From CAYWTS01 sp964461265 (lineage in GTDB: Bacteria > Bacteroidota > Ignavibacteria > Tepidaquicellales > OLB5), in contig CAYWTS010000046.1 in assembly GCA_964461265.1 (NCBI GenBank), forward strand, positions 1 through 14,769: a stretch of DNA of 14,769 nucleotides. The letters are read 5' to 3'. Below the pieces are notes generated by a model. It had not been told where the DNA came from, searched no databases, and was given only the letters and a program-made list of their open reading frames with translations. The translations under genes were made by a program, and so were the position numbers. Of the stretch, positions 7,054 to 14,612 are shown in pieces (within the stretch, counting starts at the first letter, position 1; every line of letters starts with the position of its first letter).

Positions 7054-8106
7054 TCAACGTACCTTTGACTTTGCCCTTTCCAAATCATCTTTTAAATTAG
7101 CTTCAAGCGATTGGTTCAGACTGATTGCTTTTTCCCAGTTCTTAACAGCTTCGGGGTAATTAAATGTATTGAACTCCGCATAGCCCCTGTTCACATAGGC
7201 ATAGGTAAGGCTGGAATCAAGCTGTATGGCTTTGTTATAATTTAATATTGCATTGCCGTAATCCCGCAGGTTAGCAAGTGCATAGCCCCTTATATTGTAA
7301 TTTGATGCGACATTAGGATTTATCTGGTTTGCTTTTGTTATGTCATCTACCGCACCCATAAAATCACGCAATGAAACCCTGGCATTAGCCCTGTTTACAT
7401 ATGCATCGAAATTTTTCGGATTTAACTCAATGGCTTTGTTATAATCTTCGATAGCAATAAAGTAATTCTGTAAATTTGCATAAGCATAACCCCGAGAGTT
7501 ATAGTAAACACTGCTTTTCTGGTTAAACTCGATAGCTTTGGTAAAATCATCGGCTGCCCCCTGGTAATTATTTTGTCCTAGCCGTAAAAATCCCCTGTTC
7601 GAATACGCCATTTCGAACTTAGGGTTTAACTCAATTGCTTTGTTATAATCATTCACAGCGTTAGACAAATCTTTTCTAAGAGCATATATGTATCCGCGTC
7701 TGTTTACATACGCAGCATTATTAGGATCAAGTTGAACCGCTTTGTTAAAATCTTCGAAAGCGCTGCTTGTATCATTTATTACCAGAAAAACATATCCGCG
7801 GGCATCATAAAACCTGGCTGAGTCATCATGGATATCGATAGCTTCATTAAGGTCTTCCATTGCTTTGGTAAAATCTTTCTGAGTAAGATAAAGCTGTGAA
7901 CGTAAATAAAACGCTGTTGAGTTGTCGGAATTAAGATTAATTGCAAGATTATATTCCTGCAACGCTTCATTTAGCTTACCTTTGTTATTCAAATCAAATC
8001 CGGCTTTCATATGTTTGTCCGATTCAACAGGCATCTTTTGTGCACATCCTGCAATAATTATTGAAGCAATAATAAGTGACGCAAAATTAATGATTTTTAA
8101 TTCCAT
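7054..8106 (-). CDS. TPR-repeat lipoprotein, nine repeats
   Basis: The product has 350 residues and a lipoprotein signal peptide with IIAGC (C21 lipidated), so it should be anchored in the cell envelope. After a short linker the whole protein is made of nine 34-residue tetratricopeptide repeats, from about residue 32 to 338, many with the form NRGYAYANLxNYxxAIxDYNKAIELNPK. There is no other domain. TPR arrays bind partner proteins, but the partner here is unknown. Several repeats are very alike, which suggests recent repeat duplication. A second TPR lipoprotein and a small lipoprotein lie next to it, suggesting an envelope-related locus. The start at 8106 is an ATG directly before the signal peptide. 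Confidence 0.9.
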   Translation of the reverse strand: MELKIINFASLIIASIIIAGCAQKMPVESDKHMKAGFDLNNKGKLNEALQEYNLAINLNSDNSTAFYLRSQLYLTQKDFTKAMEDLNEAIDIHDDSARFYDARGYVFLVINDTSSAFEDFNKAVQLDPNNAAYVNRRGYIYALRKDLSNAVNDYNKAIELNPKFEMAYSNRGFLRLGQNNYQGAADDFTKAIEFNQKSSVYYNSRGYAYANLQNYFIAIEDYNKAIELNPKNFDAYVNRANARVSLRDFMGAVDDITKANQINPNVASNYNIRGYALANLRDYGNAILNYNKAIQLDSSLTYAYVNRGYAEFNTFNYPEAVKNWEKAISLNQSLEANLKDDLERAKSKVR

Positions 8107-8225
8107 TCTAAAATAGTAATAATTTTATACTTACAACTTAATTAATTACTTTTTGAGTTGCAATTTATATATGAAAACTTTAAATAAATTATTATCTTAT
8201 GCAATAATTTTAACAAAAAATCATC

Positions 8226-8642
8226 ATGAAACTCTTAACCGGTATCATACTCCCATTTACAGTTCTGCTGTTTATTATTTCGGGATGCACCAAACCTCAG
8301 CAGGTTATAGAATACGAAAAGAAGTTAAAAGAGCTCGAGGAGAAAAGAATAAAAGATTCTCTTGAGTCAACAAAACGTAACCAATATATAATGGGTGAAA
8401 CGTTTACAGGAGACCGCTCACAGATAATTGATTTGATAACAGGGCCTGCAACATTTATTATAAACCATGAAGGCTCCGGAACATTTGTTGTTAAGTTGCT
8501 GAGAGGTGACGGAACATTTGTAACCGAGCTTGCTAATGTGACAGGAAACTATAAAGGAACAAAATCGATAGAAGTACAGGAAACGGCTGCATACATCCTG
8601 GATATTAAAACGCAGGGAAGATGGTCCGTTACACGGAAGTAA
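8226..8642 (+). CDS. Small lipoprotein with coiled coil and beta domain
   Basis: The product has 138 residues. The signal peptide ends in FIISGC (C21), a good lipobox. It is followed by a charged, probably coiled-coil stretch (about 28-50, EYEKKLKELEEKRIKDSLES) and a beta-rich C-terminal domain with the pattern GSGTFVVKL...G...G.Y.G..SI......Y.LDI...GRWSV. This pattern is seen in small beta-sandwich domains of surface proteins, but I cannot name the family. It is the only plus-strand gene in a minus-strand stretch, is divergent from the nine-repeat TPR gene, and ends 15 nt from the convergent TPR gene. Function unknown. Confidence 0.8.
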   Translation: MKLLTGIILPFTVLLFIISGCTKPQQVIEYEKKLKELEEKRIKDSLESTKRNQYIMGETFTGDRSQIIDLITGPATFIINHEGSGTFVVKLLRGDGTFVTELANVTGNYKGTKSIEVQETAAYILDIKTQGRWSVTRK

Positions 8643-8657
8643 TCTGTCCTGAAGTAA

Positions 8658-9437
8658 TCAGTAGAGTTTACCTGTAGTTCTGAGTCTGTTTATTTTAGGT
8701 TCAAGTTCGTCTCTGTACCTCGGATTAAGGCTTACAGCTTTCTCCCAATCGCTTATAGTCTTATCAATCTGACCAAGGTAATAATACGAGACGCCCCTGT
8801 TATAATACCCTTTTGCCAGCCGGGGATCTTTAATCAGAACCGTATCATATTGCAATACCGCAGAATCATGCAAACTGCGAATGTCGTAAATATTTCCCTT
8901 GTTAAAATTGGCAATTGTATCATCTGGTTTTAAGTATAACACCATGTTATAATCCAGCATTGCAGAATCATAAATCTTAAACCGCTCATAAGCATTGCCG
9001 CGGTTCATATAGGCCGAGTGATTTGTTTGCACACGTTTTATATACTCATTGTAATCGCTGATGGCTTCGCGGTACATCTTAATATTCTGGAAGTGATTGC
9101 CTCTGTCTAAATACGGACCCGGTTTTATCGGGTTTTTCTGGATTAACTCATTTAGTTCCTTGAACGCTTTCGTATTATAGACTTTATAAACACTATCCCT
9201 TGGAATGCTGTACCCCACATGAAACGATTCAAGGCTGTCTTTGTAATCAAAATTGCCTGTACCATAAATAAATGAGCTGTCGCCTTTAAGGCGTTCAAGC
9301 TCCGGATCAAAGCGTCCTGCCAGAGTATCTTTTGTCAGTGATTCATTCTGTGATTTCTGGTCTCCTGGCTGTTTACTTTCGCATGAAAAGATTATAATAC
9401 AGCAGGCTAAAATTGTTAAGAAATTTAACTTCTTCAT
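8658..9437 (-). CDS. TPR-repeat lipoprotein, four repeats
   Basis: The product has 259 residues from the ATG at 9437. This start puts a lipoprotein signal directly at the N terminus (MKKLNFLTILACCIIIFSC, lipid cysteine C19); the longer frame from 9506 would place 23 extra polar residues before the signal. The lipobox has F at -2, which is not ideal. Residues 20-90 are polar and without a recognised fold; four TPR units follow at about 106-139, 140-173, 174-207 and 208-241. The last unit ends WEKAVSLNPRYRDELEPKI, much like the last unit of the other TPR lipoprotein, so the two may be distant paralogs. It lies 93 nt downstream of purE on the same strand. Partner and role unknown. Confidence 0.85.
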   Translation of the reverse strand: MKKLNFLTILACCIIIFSCESKQPGDQKSQNESLTKDTLAGRFDPELERLKGDSSFIYGTGNFDYKDSLESFHVGYSIPRDSVYKVYNTKAFKELNELIQKNPIKPGPYLDRGNHFQNIKMYREAISDYNEYIKRVQTNHSAYMNRGNAYERFKIYDSAMLDYNMVLYLKPDDTIANFNKGNIYDIRSLHDSAVLQYDTVLIKDPRLAKGYYNRGVSYYYLGQIDKTISDWEKAVSLNPRYRDELEPKINRLRTTGKLY

Positions 9438-9530
9438 TATACTCATTTTATAATGTTTTTGCTTATTGACATATGAAAACTTAGATATATTAAATGATAT
9501 TTTCAATCGGAAATTGATGGTAATATAACT

Positions 9531-10031
9531 TTACTTATTTTGTTTGATAATCTTGTTTTTCCTGAGTGATTCTTCCGATAATTTTCTCTTATAGTGTATA
9601 AACTTTTTAAGCAAGGCTGAATCGGAGACAGCAAGGATTTGTACAGCAAGAAGCCCGGCATTTTTTGCACCTCCTATTGCTACGGTAGCCACGGGAACCC
9701 CGGCAGGCATTTGAACCATCGATAGCAATGAGTCAAGACCGTCAAGTGATTTGGATTTAACAGGCACTCCGATAACAGGCAGCGGTGTATTTGCAGCAAA
9801 AACACCTGCAAGATGTGCTGCACCCCCGGCACCTGCAATAACTACTTTAATACCCCGCTTAAGTACACTTAATGCGTATTTACTTAAATAATCCGGTGAA
9901 CGGTGTGCCGAAATAATCTTGATCTCATGCCCTACAGCGAATACATCAAGTATCTTTGATGCTTCGTTCATAACAGGCAGGTCCGAATCACTGCCCATCA
10001 CTATGCTTACCAGAATTTTTTTGTTTTTCAA
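9531..10031 (-). CDS. purE: N5-carboxyaminoimidazole ribonucleotide mutase PurE
   Basis: This 166-residue class I PurE converts N5-CAIR to CAIR in de novo purine synthesis in the cytoplasm. Family marks are GSDSD (13-17), the SAHRSP loop with H43, AGAGGAAHLAG (66-76) and PVKSKSLDGLDSLLSMVQMPAGVPVATV. The start is a TTG at 10031: the only in-frame ATG nearby (codon 12) would remove the first strand and start inside the active-site GSDSD loop, so TTG is much more likely. It begins 13 nt after the HAD phosphatase stop and is probably co-transcribed with it. No purK is in the window. The lysine-rich tail after residue 145 is ordinary. Confidence 0.95.
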   Translation of the reverse strand: MKNKKILVSIVMGSDSDLPVMNEASKILDVFAVGHEIKIISAHRSPDYLSKYALSVLKRGIKVVIAGAGGAAHLAGVFAANTPLPVIGVPVKSKSLDGLDSLLSMVQMPAGVPVATVAIGGAKNAGLLAVQILAVSDSALLKKFIHYKRKLSEESLRKNKIIKQNK

Positions 10032-10044
10032 ATTAATAAATAAG

Positions 10045-10887
10045 TTATATTGTTACATGTTTGATTTTGAAATTGTAAACCATTTCAAGAACTTCACCAA
10101 CAGCATCATCGTTATTAGTTGCATTGGTAATGTAGTCGGCTTTCCTTTTCAGTTCAGGTATAGCGTTCTGAACAGCAATATTATATGCACCATAATCAAA
10201 CAGCGGCATATCATTATGCCAGTCTCCTATTACTGCTACATTTTCTCTTCTTAAATTCAGATGTCTTACAAGCCTTTTCAGGCTCCTAAGTTTATCGCTG
10301 CCATTCTTTTTAATTGTCAGCAGGTAATATTCGTTGCTTGGAGATTTAGTAACATTAAAATATACACCGTAGCTGAATGGAAATTTAAGTTTATTTTTTA
10401 TTACTCTCAGACTATGTTTATCTTCACAATATACAAGTATCTCAAGAATATTTCTTATTCCGTCGAATTCTTCTATCTCTTTTATTGGTGCACTGAGTCT
10501 TGAGTACTGTTTAATAACCGAGTTCCTGGGAGTAATAAACATGTTATCTTCGTCACACATAGTTATTTTTCCATAGTTCTGCTCTGCTAATTTAATTGCC
10601 CTCTGGATAACTTGCGACCTGATAATACCCCTGTATAATACATTACCCAACCTGTCTTTTATCAATGCACCGTCTAACGTAATAAACGGAATATCTATAC
10701 CCATTTCGCCGGCTATTTGTTTGGAATAGTAGAAAGACCTTGCTGAAGAAAGAGTACAAAGAATTTTATGTTTTTTCAATTCTTTGGCAAATTCAATAGA
10801 TTTTAATCCTACCTGCCCGTTTGTGTCAACAAGTGTGCCATCTATATCTATTACTATTAGCTTTATTTCTTTTAAGCGGTGTTTCAA
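10045..10887 (-). CDS. Cof-type HAD-superfamily hydrolase
   Basis: The product has 280 residues and is a HAD phosphatase with a type IIB cap (Cof family). Motif I is IDIDGTLVD with D14 (nucleophile) and D16; motif II is TLSSAR with S48; the motif III lysine is probably K199; motif IV is GDWHNDMPLF with D222 and D226. The middle part (about 80-190) is the cap. These enzymes dephosphorylate sugar phosphates, nucleotides or flavin precursors; the substrate cannot be told. The start is a TTG at 10887: an in-frame stop lies five to six codons upstream without an ATG between, and the next ATG is far inside the fold. It is the first gene of a two-gene unit with purE, which follows after 13 nt. Confidence 0.9.
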   Translation of the reverse strand: MKHRLKEIKLIVIDIDGTLVDTNGQVGLKSIEFAKELKKHKILCTLSSARSFYYSKQIAGEMGIDIPFITLDGALIKDRLGNVLYRGIIRSQVIQRAIKLAEQNYGKITMCDEDNMFITPRNSVIKQYSRLSAPIKEIEEFDGIRNILEILVYCEDKHSLRVIKNKLKFPFSYGVYFNVTKSPSNEYYLLTIKKNGSDKLRSLKRLVRHLNLRRENVAVIGDWHNDMPLFDYGAYNIAVQNAIPELKRKADYITNATNNDDAVGEVLEMVYNFKIKHVTI

Positions 10888-11298
10888 TAAATTAATACAA
10901 TTTTAATGCTATTAAGACAAATTTATGAATAACTGAACTTAAAATATATGCTTTTATTCTTCATTTATTTTCTGATAAAAAACATTTTCACTGGTAATCT
11001 TTTATTTCTTAAATCGACCGTTTTCTTAATATACCAGCGAAAACAGTTAATACAATTGAATAATGAAGCTTTCATTTACTAAATCTAACGGTTAAATGAG
11101 ATGTATTGTGAGAATAAGATTTCGATTATTAACTGTTTTTAACAGTCTTAATTTATTTGGGGACAATATTAGCAAATTATGTTATTTAATATACAGGACT
11201 GTTTATTTGAATTTACCCCATTCTGTATTCAATTTCTTTTCGTATAGGAGCAAAAAAATTGTAATTTTAACAAATACAGCGACCAAGTATCTTTGCGT
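10888..11298. other. Divergent intergenic region between the HAD and pyrD genes
   Basis: This 411-bp AT-rich region lies between divergent transcription units. A minus-strand TAAATTTG (plus coordinates 10918-10925) matches the -7 element and lies about 30 nt before the HAD start, but no TTG is properly placed, so it is only a candidate. The pyrD end has the TATCTTTG element described separately. A small hairpin ACTGTT/AACAGT lies at 11132-11146. An open frame at 11096-11341 overlaps the start of pyrD and is not credible as a gene. Confidence 0.45.
11288..11298 (+). promoter_or_regulatory. -7 element directly before the pyrD start codon
   Basis: TATCTTTG (11288-11295) is a perfect TAnnTTTG element and ends 3 nt before the pyrD ATG at 11299. 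If used, transcription would start at or next to the A of the ATG and the mRNA would be leaderless. A TTG exists at 11259-11261, but the 26-nt spacer is longer than normal, so the promoter is uncertain. Confidence 0.35.
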
Positions 11299-12351
11299 AT
11301 GCTTTATAAAAAACTGCTGCGTCCGGCATTATTCAAATTAGAACCAGAACGCGTACACGACCTGACATCTAAATTTCTTTCCTCGGAACTTGTTGATAAC
11401 CTTCTAAAGCCCTTCATGAGTTTTGAAGACCGTCTGTTAAACGTAAAAGCAGGCAGGCTTACTTTTAGAAATCCAATCGGACTTGCAGCAGGTATGGATA
11501 AAAACTGTACAGCACTTGGAAGCTGGGATGCAATAGGTTTTGGATTTGCTGAAACAGGAACAGTTACACCTCTGCCGCAGAAAGGAAATCCTAAACCGAG
11601 AATGTTCAGACTTACCGGGAATGATGCAATAATCAACAGCCTCGGATTCAATAACTGCGGGGCAGATGAATTCTTTAAAAATATTGCAGAAGGTAAAGAA
11701 AAAGTTTCCAATGATTTTATTACCGGGGTTAACATCGGAAAGAATTCTATGACCTCACTGAAAAACGCTATTGATGACTACCGCTTCACATTCGAAAAAT
11801 TATATGAACATGCAGACTACTTTACAATCAATGTCAGTTCCCCAAACACAGAAGGTTTAAGACAGCTCCAGCATAAGGAGTATCTTGATGACATACTTAA
11901 CGCTTTACAGGAACTGAATCATAAGCTTGACCAGATTTATGCGTGTGATGCACGGGACATTTATTTAAAGATTGCTCCGGATCTTCTGAAAGAAGAATTA
12001 GACAATATACTTGAAGTGTCGATAAAAAACCAAATTACGGGTATTGTTGCAACCAACACAACAGTTGAAAGAGATATGCTGGATGCTAATGCTAAATATC
12101 CGAAAGGCGGATTGAGCGGCAAACCTCTCAGACAGAAATCGAACGATATAATTAATTACATTCACCTAAACGCAAAGGAGAAGCTGGTTATTATTGGCTG
12201 CGGAGGAATTTTCAACTTTTATGACGTGTTGGAAAAGCTAAACTACGGGGCTTCGCTTATCCAGTTATACACTGGATTTGTATATGAGGGACCTTTTCTG
12301 ATTAAGAAACTTAAAAAGCAGCTTTACCATCATCTAAATATGAAAAAATAA
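11299..12351 (+). CDS. pyrD: Dihydroorotate dehydrogenase (quinone), class 2
   Basis: This 350-residue enzyme oxidises dihydroorotate to orotate in pyrimidine synthesis, passing electrons through FMN to membrane quinone. The N-terminal amphipathic region (MLYKKLLRPALFKLEPERVHDLT) is the class 2 membrane-contact extension. Other marks are NPIGLAAGMDKN with K68, the substrate loop NSLGFNN (113-119), NVSSPNTEGLRQLQ (178-191) with S181 as the class 2 catalytic base (class 1 uses cysteine), K224 (YLKIAPDL), TNTT (252-255), GGLSGKPL (270-277) and the FMN phosphate loop GCGGI (300-304). I use the ATG at 11299; an in-frame TTG at 11293 would lie within the candidate promoter. It is followed after 120 nt by the fumarase gene on the same strand. 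Confidence 0.96.
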   Translation: MLYKKLLRPALFKLEPERVHDLTSKFLSSELVDNLLKPFMSFEDRLLNVKAGRLTFRNPIGLAAGMDKNCTALGSWDAIGFGFAETGTVTPLPQKGNPKPRMFRLTGNDAIINSLGFNNCGADEFFKNIAEGKEKVSNDFITGVNIGKNSMTSLKNAIDDYRFTFEKLYEHADYFTINVSSPNTEGLRQLQHKEYLDDILNALQELNHKLDQIYACDARDIYLKIAPDLLKEELDNILEVSIKNQITGIVATNTTVERDMLDANAKYPKGGLSGKPLRQKSNDIINYIHLNAKEKLVIIGCGGIFNFYDVLEKLNYGASLIQLYTGFVYEGPFLIKKLKKQLYHHLNMKK

Positions 12352-12471
12352 TGATTTTTAATCATGCCACGGATATTTAAAATGATAAAGTTGCGGCACG
12401 AATATTAACCTGTATTTCATTTTTTCATCTGATATTTAACAAGCATCTCTTATTTTTAAAAAAATAAAATT

Positions 12472-13992
12472 ATGGAAAACTTTAAGAACAACATTCTCCG
12501 TTTAATAATCGATACATCTACAAACCTGCCACCCGATGTAAGAAACGCAGTCAGGAAAGCCATGGAATTTGAAAACAAAAATACAAGCTCTTCACTGGCT
12601 TTAGACACAATTGCCATAAACATCGATATGGCATATGAAAACGAAGGTGCAATTTGCCAGGATACAGGCATGCCGACTTTTGAAATAAAAGTTCCTGCTG
12701 GTGCAAACCAGATAATAATGAAGGAACAGATAAAGCAAGCTGTAGCAGAGGCAACCAAGCTTGGTAAACTCAGACCCAACTCTGTAGATTCGATAACCGG
12801 TAAAAACAGCGGTAACAACCTTGGAGCAGGAACTCCTGTAATCCATTTCGAACAATGGGAACATGAAGATATCGAGGTTAAGCTTATTCTGAAAGGCGGC
12901 GGATGTGAAAATAAAAATATACAGTACTCCGTTCCCTGCGAACTAGAAGGACTGGGACGGGCTGACAGGACACTCGAAGGAGTAAGGAAATGTATTATGC
13001 ATGCAGTATACCAGGCTCAGGGACAAGGCTGCAGTATCGGTGCTATTGGTGTTGCAATAGGCGGCGATAGAACTATGGGGTACCATTACGCCAAGCAGCA
13101 ATTGTTCAGACCACTTGATGATGTGAATCCGGATCCTGAACTTGCAAAGCTTGAACAATATATAATGGAAAATTCGAATAAGCTGGGTATTGGAACAATG
13201 GGTTTCGGAGGCAAAGCTACCTTGATAGGATGTAAAATCGGTGCTTATAACAGGCTCCCTGCATGCTTTTTTGTATCGGTTGCTTATAACTGCTGGGCTT
13301 TCAGAAGGCAGGGTGTAATTTTAGATTCCTCAACAGGCAATATTAAACAATGGCTGTATAAAGATGAATCACCTGTAAAGAGAATGACCGAACAAACCGT
13401 TCTGCCGCTTACAGGAAAAGAAATTCCGCTCACCACTCCGCTTACCGATGCGCAGGTAAGAAGCTTAAAAGTTGGAGATATTGTGATGCTGAGCGGTGTG
13501 CTTAACACGGGCAGGGATACAATGCATCACCATTTGCTTACTCATGATTCGCCTGTTGACCTTAACGGTTCCGTTATATACCACTGCGGACCTGTCTGCC
13601 TGAAGCAGGATGATAAATGGATAATGACTGCTGCCGGCCCTACAACAAGCATACGTGAAGAACCTTTCCAGGCAGATATTATTAAGAAATTCGGAATACG
13701 TGGTGTAATTGGCAAGGGTGGCATGGGCAAGAAAACTCTTAATGCTTTAAAAGAAAACGGAGCAGTATATTTAAATGCAATAGGCGGTGCTGCGCAGTAT
13801 TATGCTAAATGCATTACACACGTCGAAGGTGTAGATTTCCTTGAATTCGGTATCCCCGAAGCAATGTGGCATATAAGAGTAAAAGACTTTCCTGTGATAG
13901 TAACAATGGATGCTCACGGCAACAGTTTACATGAAGATGTTCAGTCATCATCGCTTGAAGAACTGAAGAAGTTTGAGAAGCCAGTTTTTTAG
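12472..13992 (+). CDS. Fumarate hydratase, class I, iron-sulfur type
   Basis: The 506-residue protein fuses the alpha-like N-terminal and beta-like C-terminal parts of class I fumarases, which convert fumarate to malate in the TCA cycle with a [4Fe-4S] cluster. Likely cluster ligands are C62 in ICQDTG, C187 in GQGCSIGAIGVAIGGDR and one of the cysteines near 265-274 (PACFFVSVAYNCW), most likely C274 by spacing. KGGGCENKN (141-149) and the C-terminal part, with LTDAQVRSLKVGDIVMLSG, TGRD (347-350), HCGP (371-374) and GKGGMGKKT (414-422), fit the family. Related tartrate dehydratases share this architecture, but TCA fumarase is the usual role for a single-chain protein of this length. No other TCA gene is adjacent. 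No Shine-Dalgarno motif precedes the ATG; the upstream bases are A-rich. Confidence 0.93.
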   Translation: MENFKNNILRLIIDTSTNLPPDVRNAVRKAMEFENKNTSSSLALDTIAINIDMAYENEGAICQDTGMPTFEIKVPAGANQIIMKEQIKQAVAEATKLGKLRPNSVDSITGKNSGNNLGAGTPVIHFEQWEHEDIEVKLILKGGGCENKNIQYSVPCELEGLGRADRTLEGVRKCIMHAVYQAQGQGCSIGAIGVAIGGDRTMGYHYAKQQLFRPLDDVNPDPELAKLEQYIMENSNKLGIGTMGFGGKATLIGCKIGAYNRLPACFFVSVAYNCWAFRRQGVILDSSTGNIKQWLYKDESPVKRMTEQTVLPLTGKEIPLTTPLTDAQVRSLKVGDIVMLSGVLNTGRDTMHHHLLTHDSPVDLNGSVIYHCGPVCLKQDDKWIMTAAGPTTSIREEPFQADIIKKFGIRGVIGKGGMGKKTLNALKENGAVYLNAIGGAAQYYAKCITHVEGVDFLEFGIPEAMWHIRVKDFPVIVTMDAHGNSLHEDVQSSSLEELKKFEKPVF

Positions 13993-14065
13993 GCAAGTAT
14001 AGATTAATTAATTGAATTAGCAAGAGATTAAAGCTATATTTGTTATGTAAAATCTTTGTTGATAA

Positions 14066-14101
14066 TTATTAAACAAGGGGTTGTAACCCCTTGTTTAATA
14101 A
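14066..14101. terminator. Long perfect palindrome after fumarase
   Basis: A 17-bp perfect stem: the left arm runs 14066-14082, ending AAACAAGGGGTT, and the right arm runs 14085-14101, starting AACCCCTTGTTT, with only GT between. It lies 74 nt past the fumarase stop and 17 nt before tRNA-Ser. It has an AT base and T-rich 3' arm on both strands, so a bidirectional terminator is the simplest reading. Its arms recur, split by another hairpin, at 14627-14671. Confidence 0.65.
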
Positions 14102-14118
14102 ATAGATAATATATTCTT

Positions 14119-14205
14119 GGAGAGGTGGCTGAGTGGTTGAAAGCGGCGGTCTTGAAAACCGTTGTAGCCTTACGGTTACCGTGGGTTCGAATCCTACCCT
14201 CTCCG
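14119..14205 (+). tRNA. tRNA-Ser(TGA)
   Basis: A complete class II tRNA of 87 nt. The acceptor arm is GGAGAGG (14119-14125) with CCTCTCC (14198-14204), discriminator G14205. The anticodon stem GCGGT/ACCGT encloses loop CTTGAAA with anticodon TGA at 14153-14155 (reads UCN codons). The long variable arm pairs GTAGCC with GGTTAC. The T arm is GTGGG TTCGAAT CCTAC. CCA is not encoded (the next bases are CA then AG). A second, damaged copy follows at about 14487-14612. Confidence 0.95.
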
Positions 14206-14234
14206 CAAGTAATTTTATAAATCACTTTTTTCCG

Positions 14235-14477
14235 TTGTTTTATACATATTTTTTAAAGAGTCTTAAAGATTATAAGTATTATTATGGCAGTACTGAAGAT
14301 TTACATAGTAGAATTAAGTATCATAACTCAGGGAAAGTAAGATCTACAAAAAACAGAAGACCATTAGTTATACATTATTTCGAAGAATTTGGTACGAAGA
14401 CGGATGCAATTAAACGGGAAACGTTCTTTAAATCAAAATCGGGATATTTTTGGTTAAAAGAAAAAAATATCATTTAA
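14235..14477 (+). CDS. Small GIY-YIG nuclease-domain protein
   Basis: The product is about 80 residues from a TTG at 14235 (LFYTYFLKSLKDYKYYYG...). The single GIY-YIG domain has YTYFLKS and YYYGSTEDLHSRIKYHNSG, a conserved arginine (R in HSRI), RSTKNRRPLVIHYFEEF, and a late glutamate in KRETFFKSKSGYFWLKE. In this fold the tyrosines, the arginine and the glutamate form the nuclease site, and all are present. Homologs of this stand-alone type start just before the YTYILKS-like strand, which favours the TTG; no ATG is available. The frame remains open upstream through the tRNA (possible GTG at 14133), giving a VGSNPTLSAS N terminus that is only translated tRNA. Its target and biological role are unknown. 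Its place between two tRNA-Ser 3' halves suggests a link to the duplication. Confidence 0.8.
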   Translation: MFYTYFLKSLKDYKYYYGSTEDLHSRIKYHNSGKVRSTKNRRPLVIHYFEEFGTKTDAIKRETFFKSKSGYFWLKEKNII

Positions 14478-14486
14478 AAGATAAGC

Positions 14487-14612
14487 GGAGAAAAAGAATT
14501 TTGGTATAGGGCGGTCTTGTGGCGAAGCCTGCTTACAGCAGGCAAGCCATCCCTTCCGGGAAAAACCGTTGTAGCCTTACGGTTACCGGGGGTTCGAATC
14601 CCTCCCTCTCCG
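14487..14612 (+). pseudogene. tRNA-Ser pseudogene with a hairpin in the anticodon loop
   Basis: The 3' half (14562-14612) is a nearly full match to tRNA-Ser(TGA), including variable arm, T arm (GGGGG TTCGAAT CCCTC) and CCTCTCC acceptor strand. Before it, GGCGGTCTTG at 14510-14519 matches the anticodon stem and first part of the loop, but a 42-nt insert (14520-14561) separates the two. The 5' third is very degenerate: GGAGA at 14487-14491 may be the remnant acceptor strand, with no proper D arm. It should not yield a working tRNA. The 5' limit is uncertain. Confidence 0.7.
14520..14561. repeat. 42-nt double-hairpin insert in the tRNA copy
   Basis: Two adjacent hairpins fill the insert exactly. 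In the first, TGGC (14520-14523) pairs with GCCA (14546-14549) and GCCTGC (14527-14532) with GCAGGC (14538-14543), loop TTACA. In the second, TCCC (14550-14553) pairs with GGGA (14558-14561), loop TTCC. The insert falls between the second and third anticodon bases relative to the intact tRNA. The GCCTGC core is shared with the palindromes at 3795 and 5536. Confidence 0.75.

Noticed and set aside
8153..8365. 70-residue open frame overlapping the small lipoprotein start
   Set aside because: It overlaps the lipoprotein in another frame and lacks any domain or signal; the lipoprotein has a clear signal peptide and lipobox.
9438..9506. Longer start for the four-repeat TPR lipoprotein
   Set aside because: It would place 23 polar residues before the lipoprotein signal peptide, which must be N-terminal.
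11096..11341. 81-residue open frame before pyrD
   Set aside because: It overlaps the pyrD start in another frame, is in AT-rich sequence and resembles no known protein.
12456..12818. Antisense open frames within the fumarase gene
   Set aside because: They are opposite-strand shadows of a strongly conserved coding sequence.
14510..14612. Group I or archaeal-type tRNA intron in the second tRNA-Ser copy
   Set aside because: The 42-nt insert is two hairpins with no group I core and no bulge-helix-bulge, and the 5' third of this tRNA copy is degenerate.
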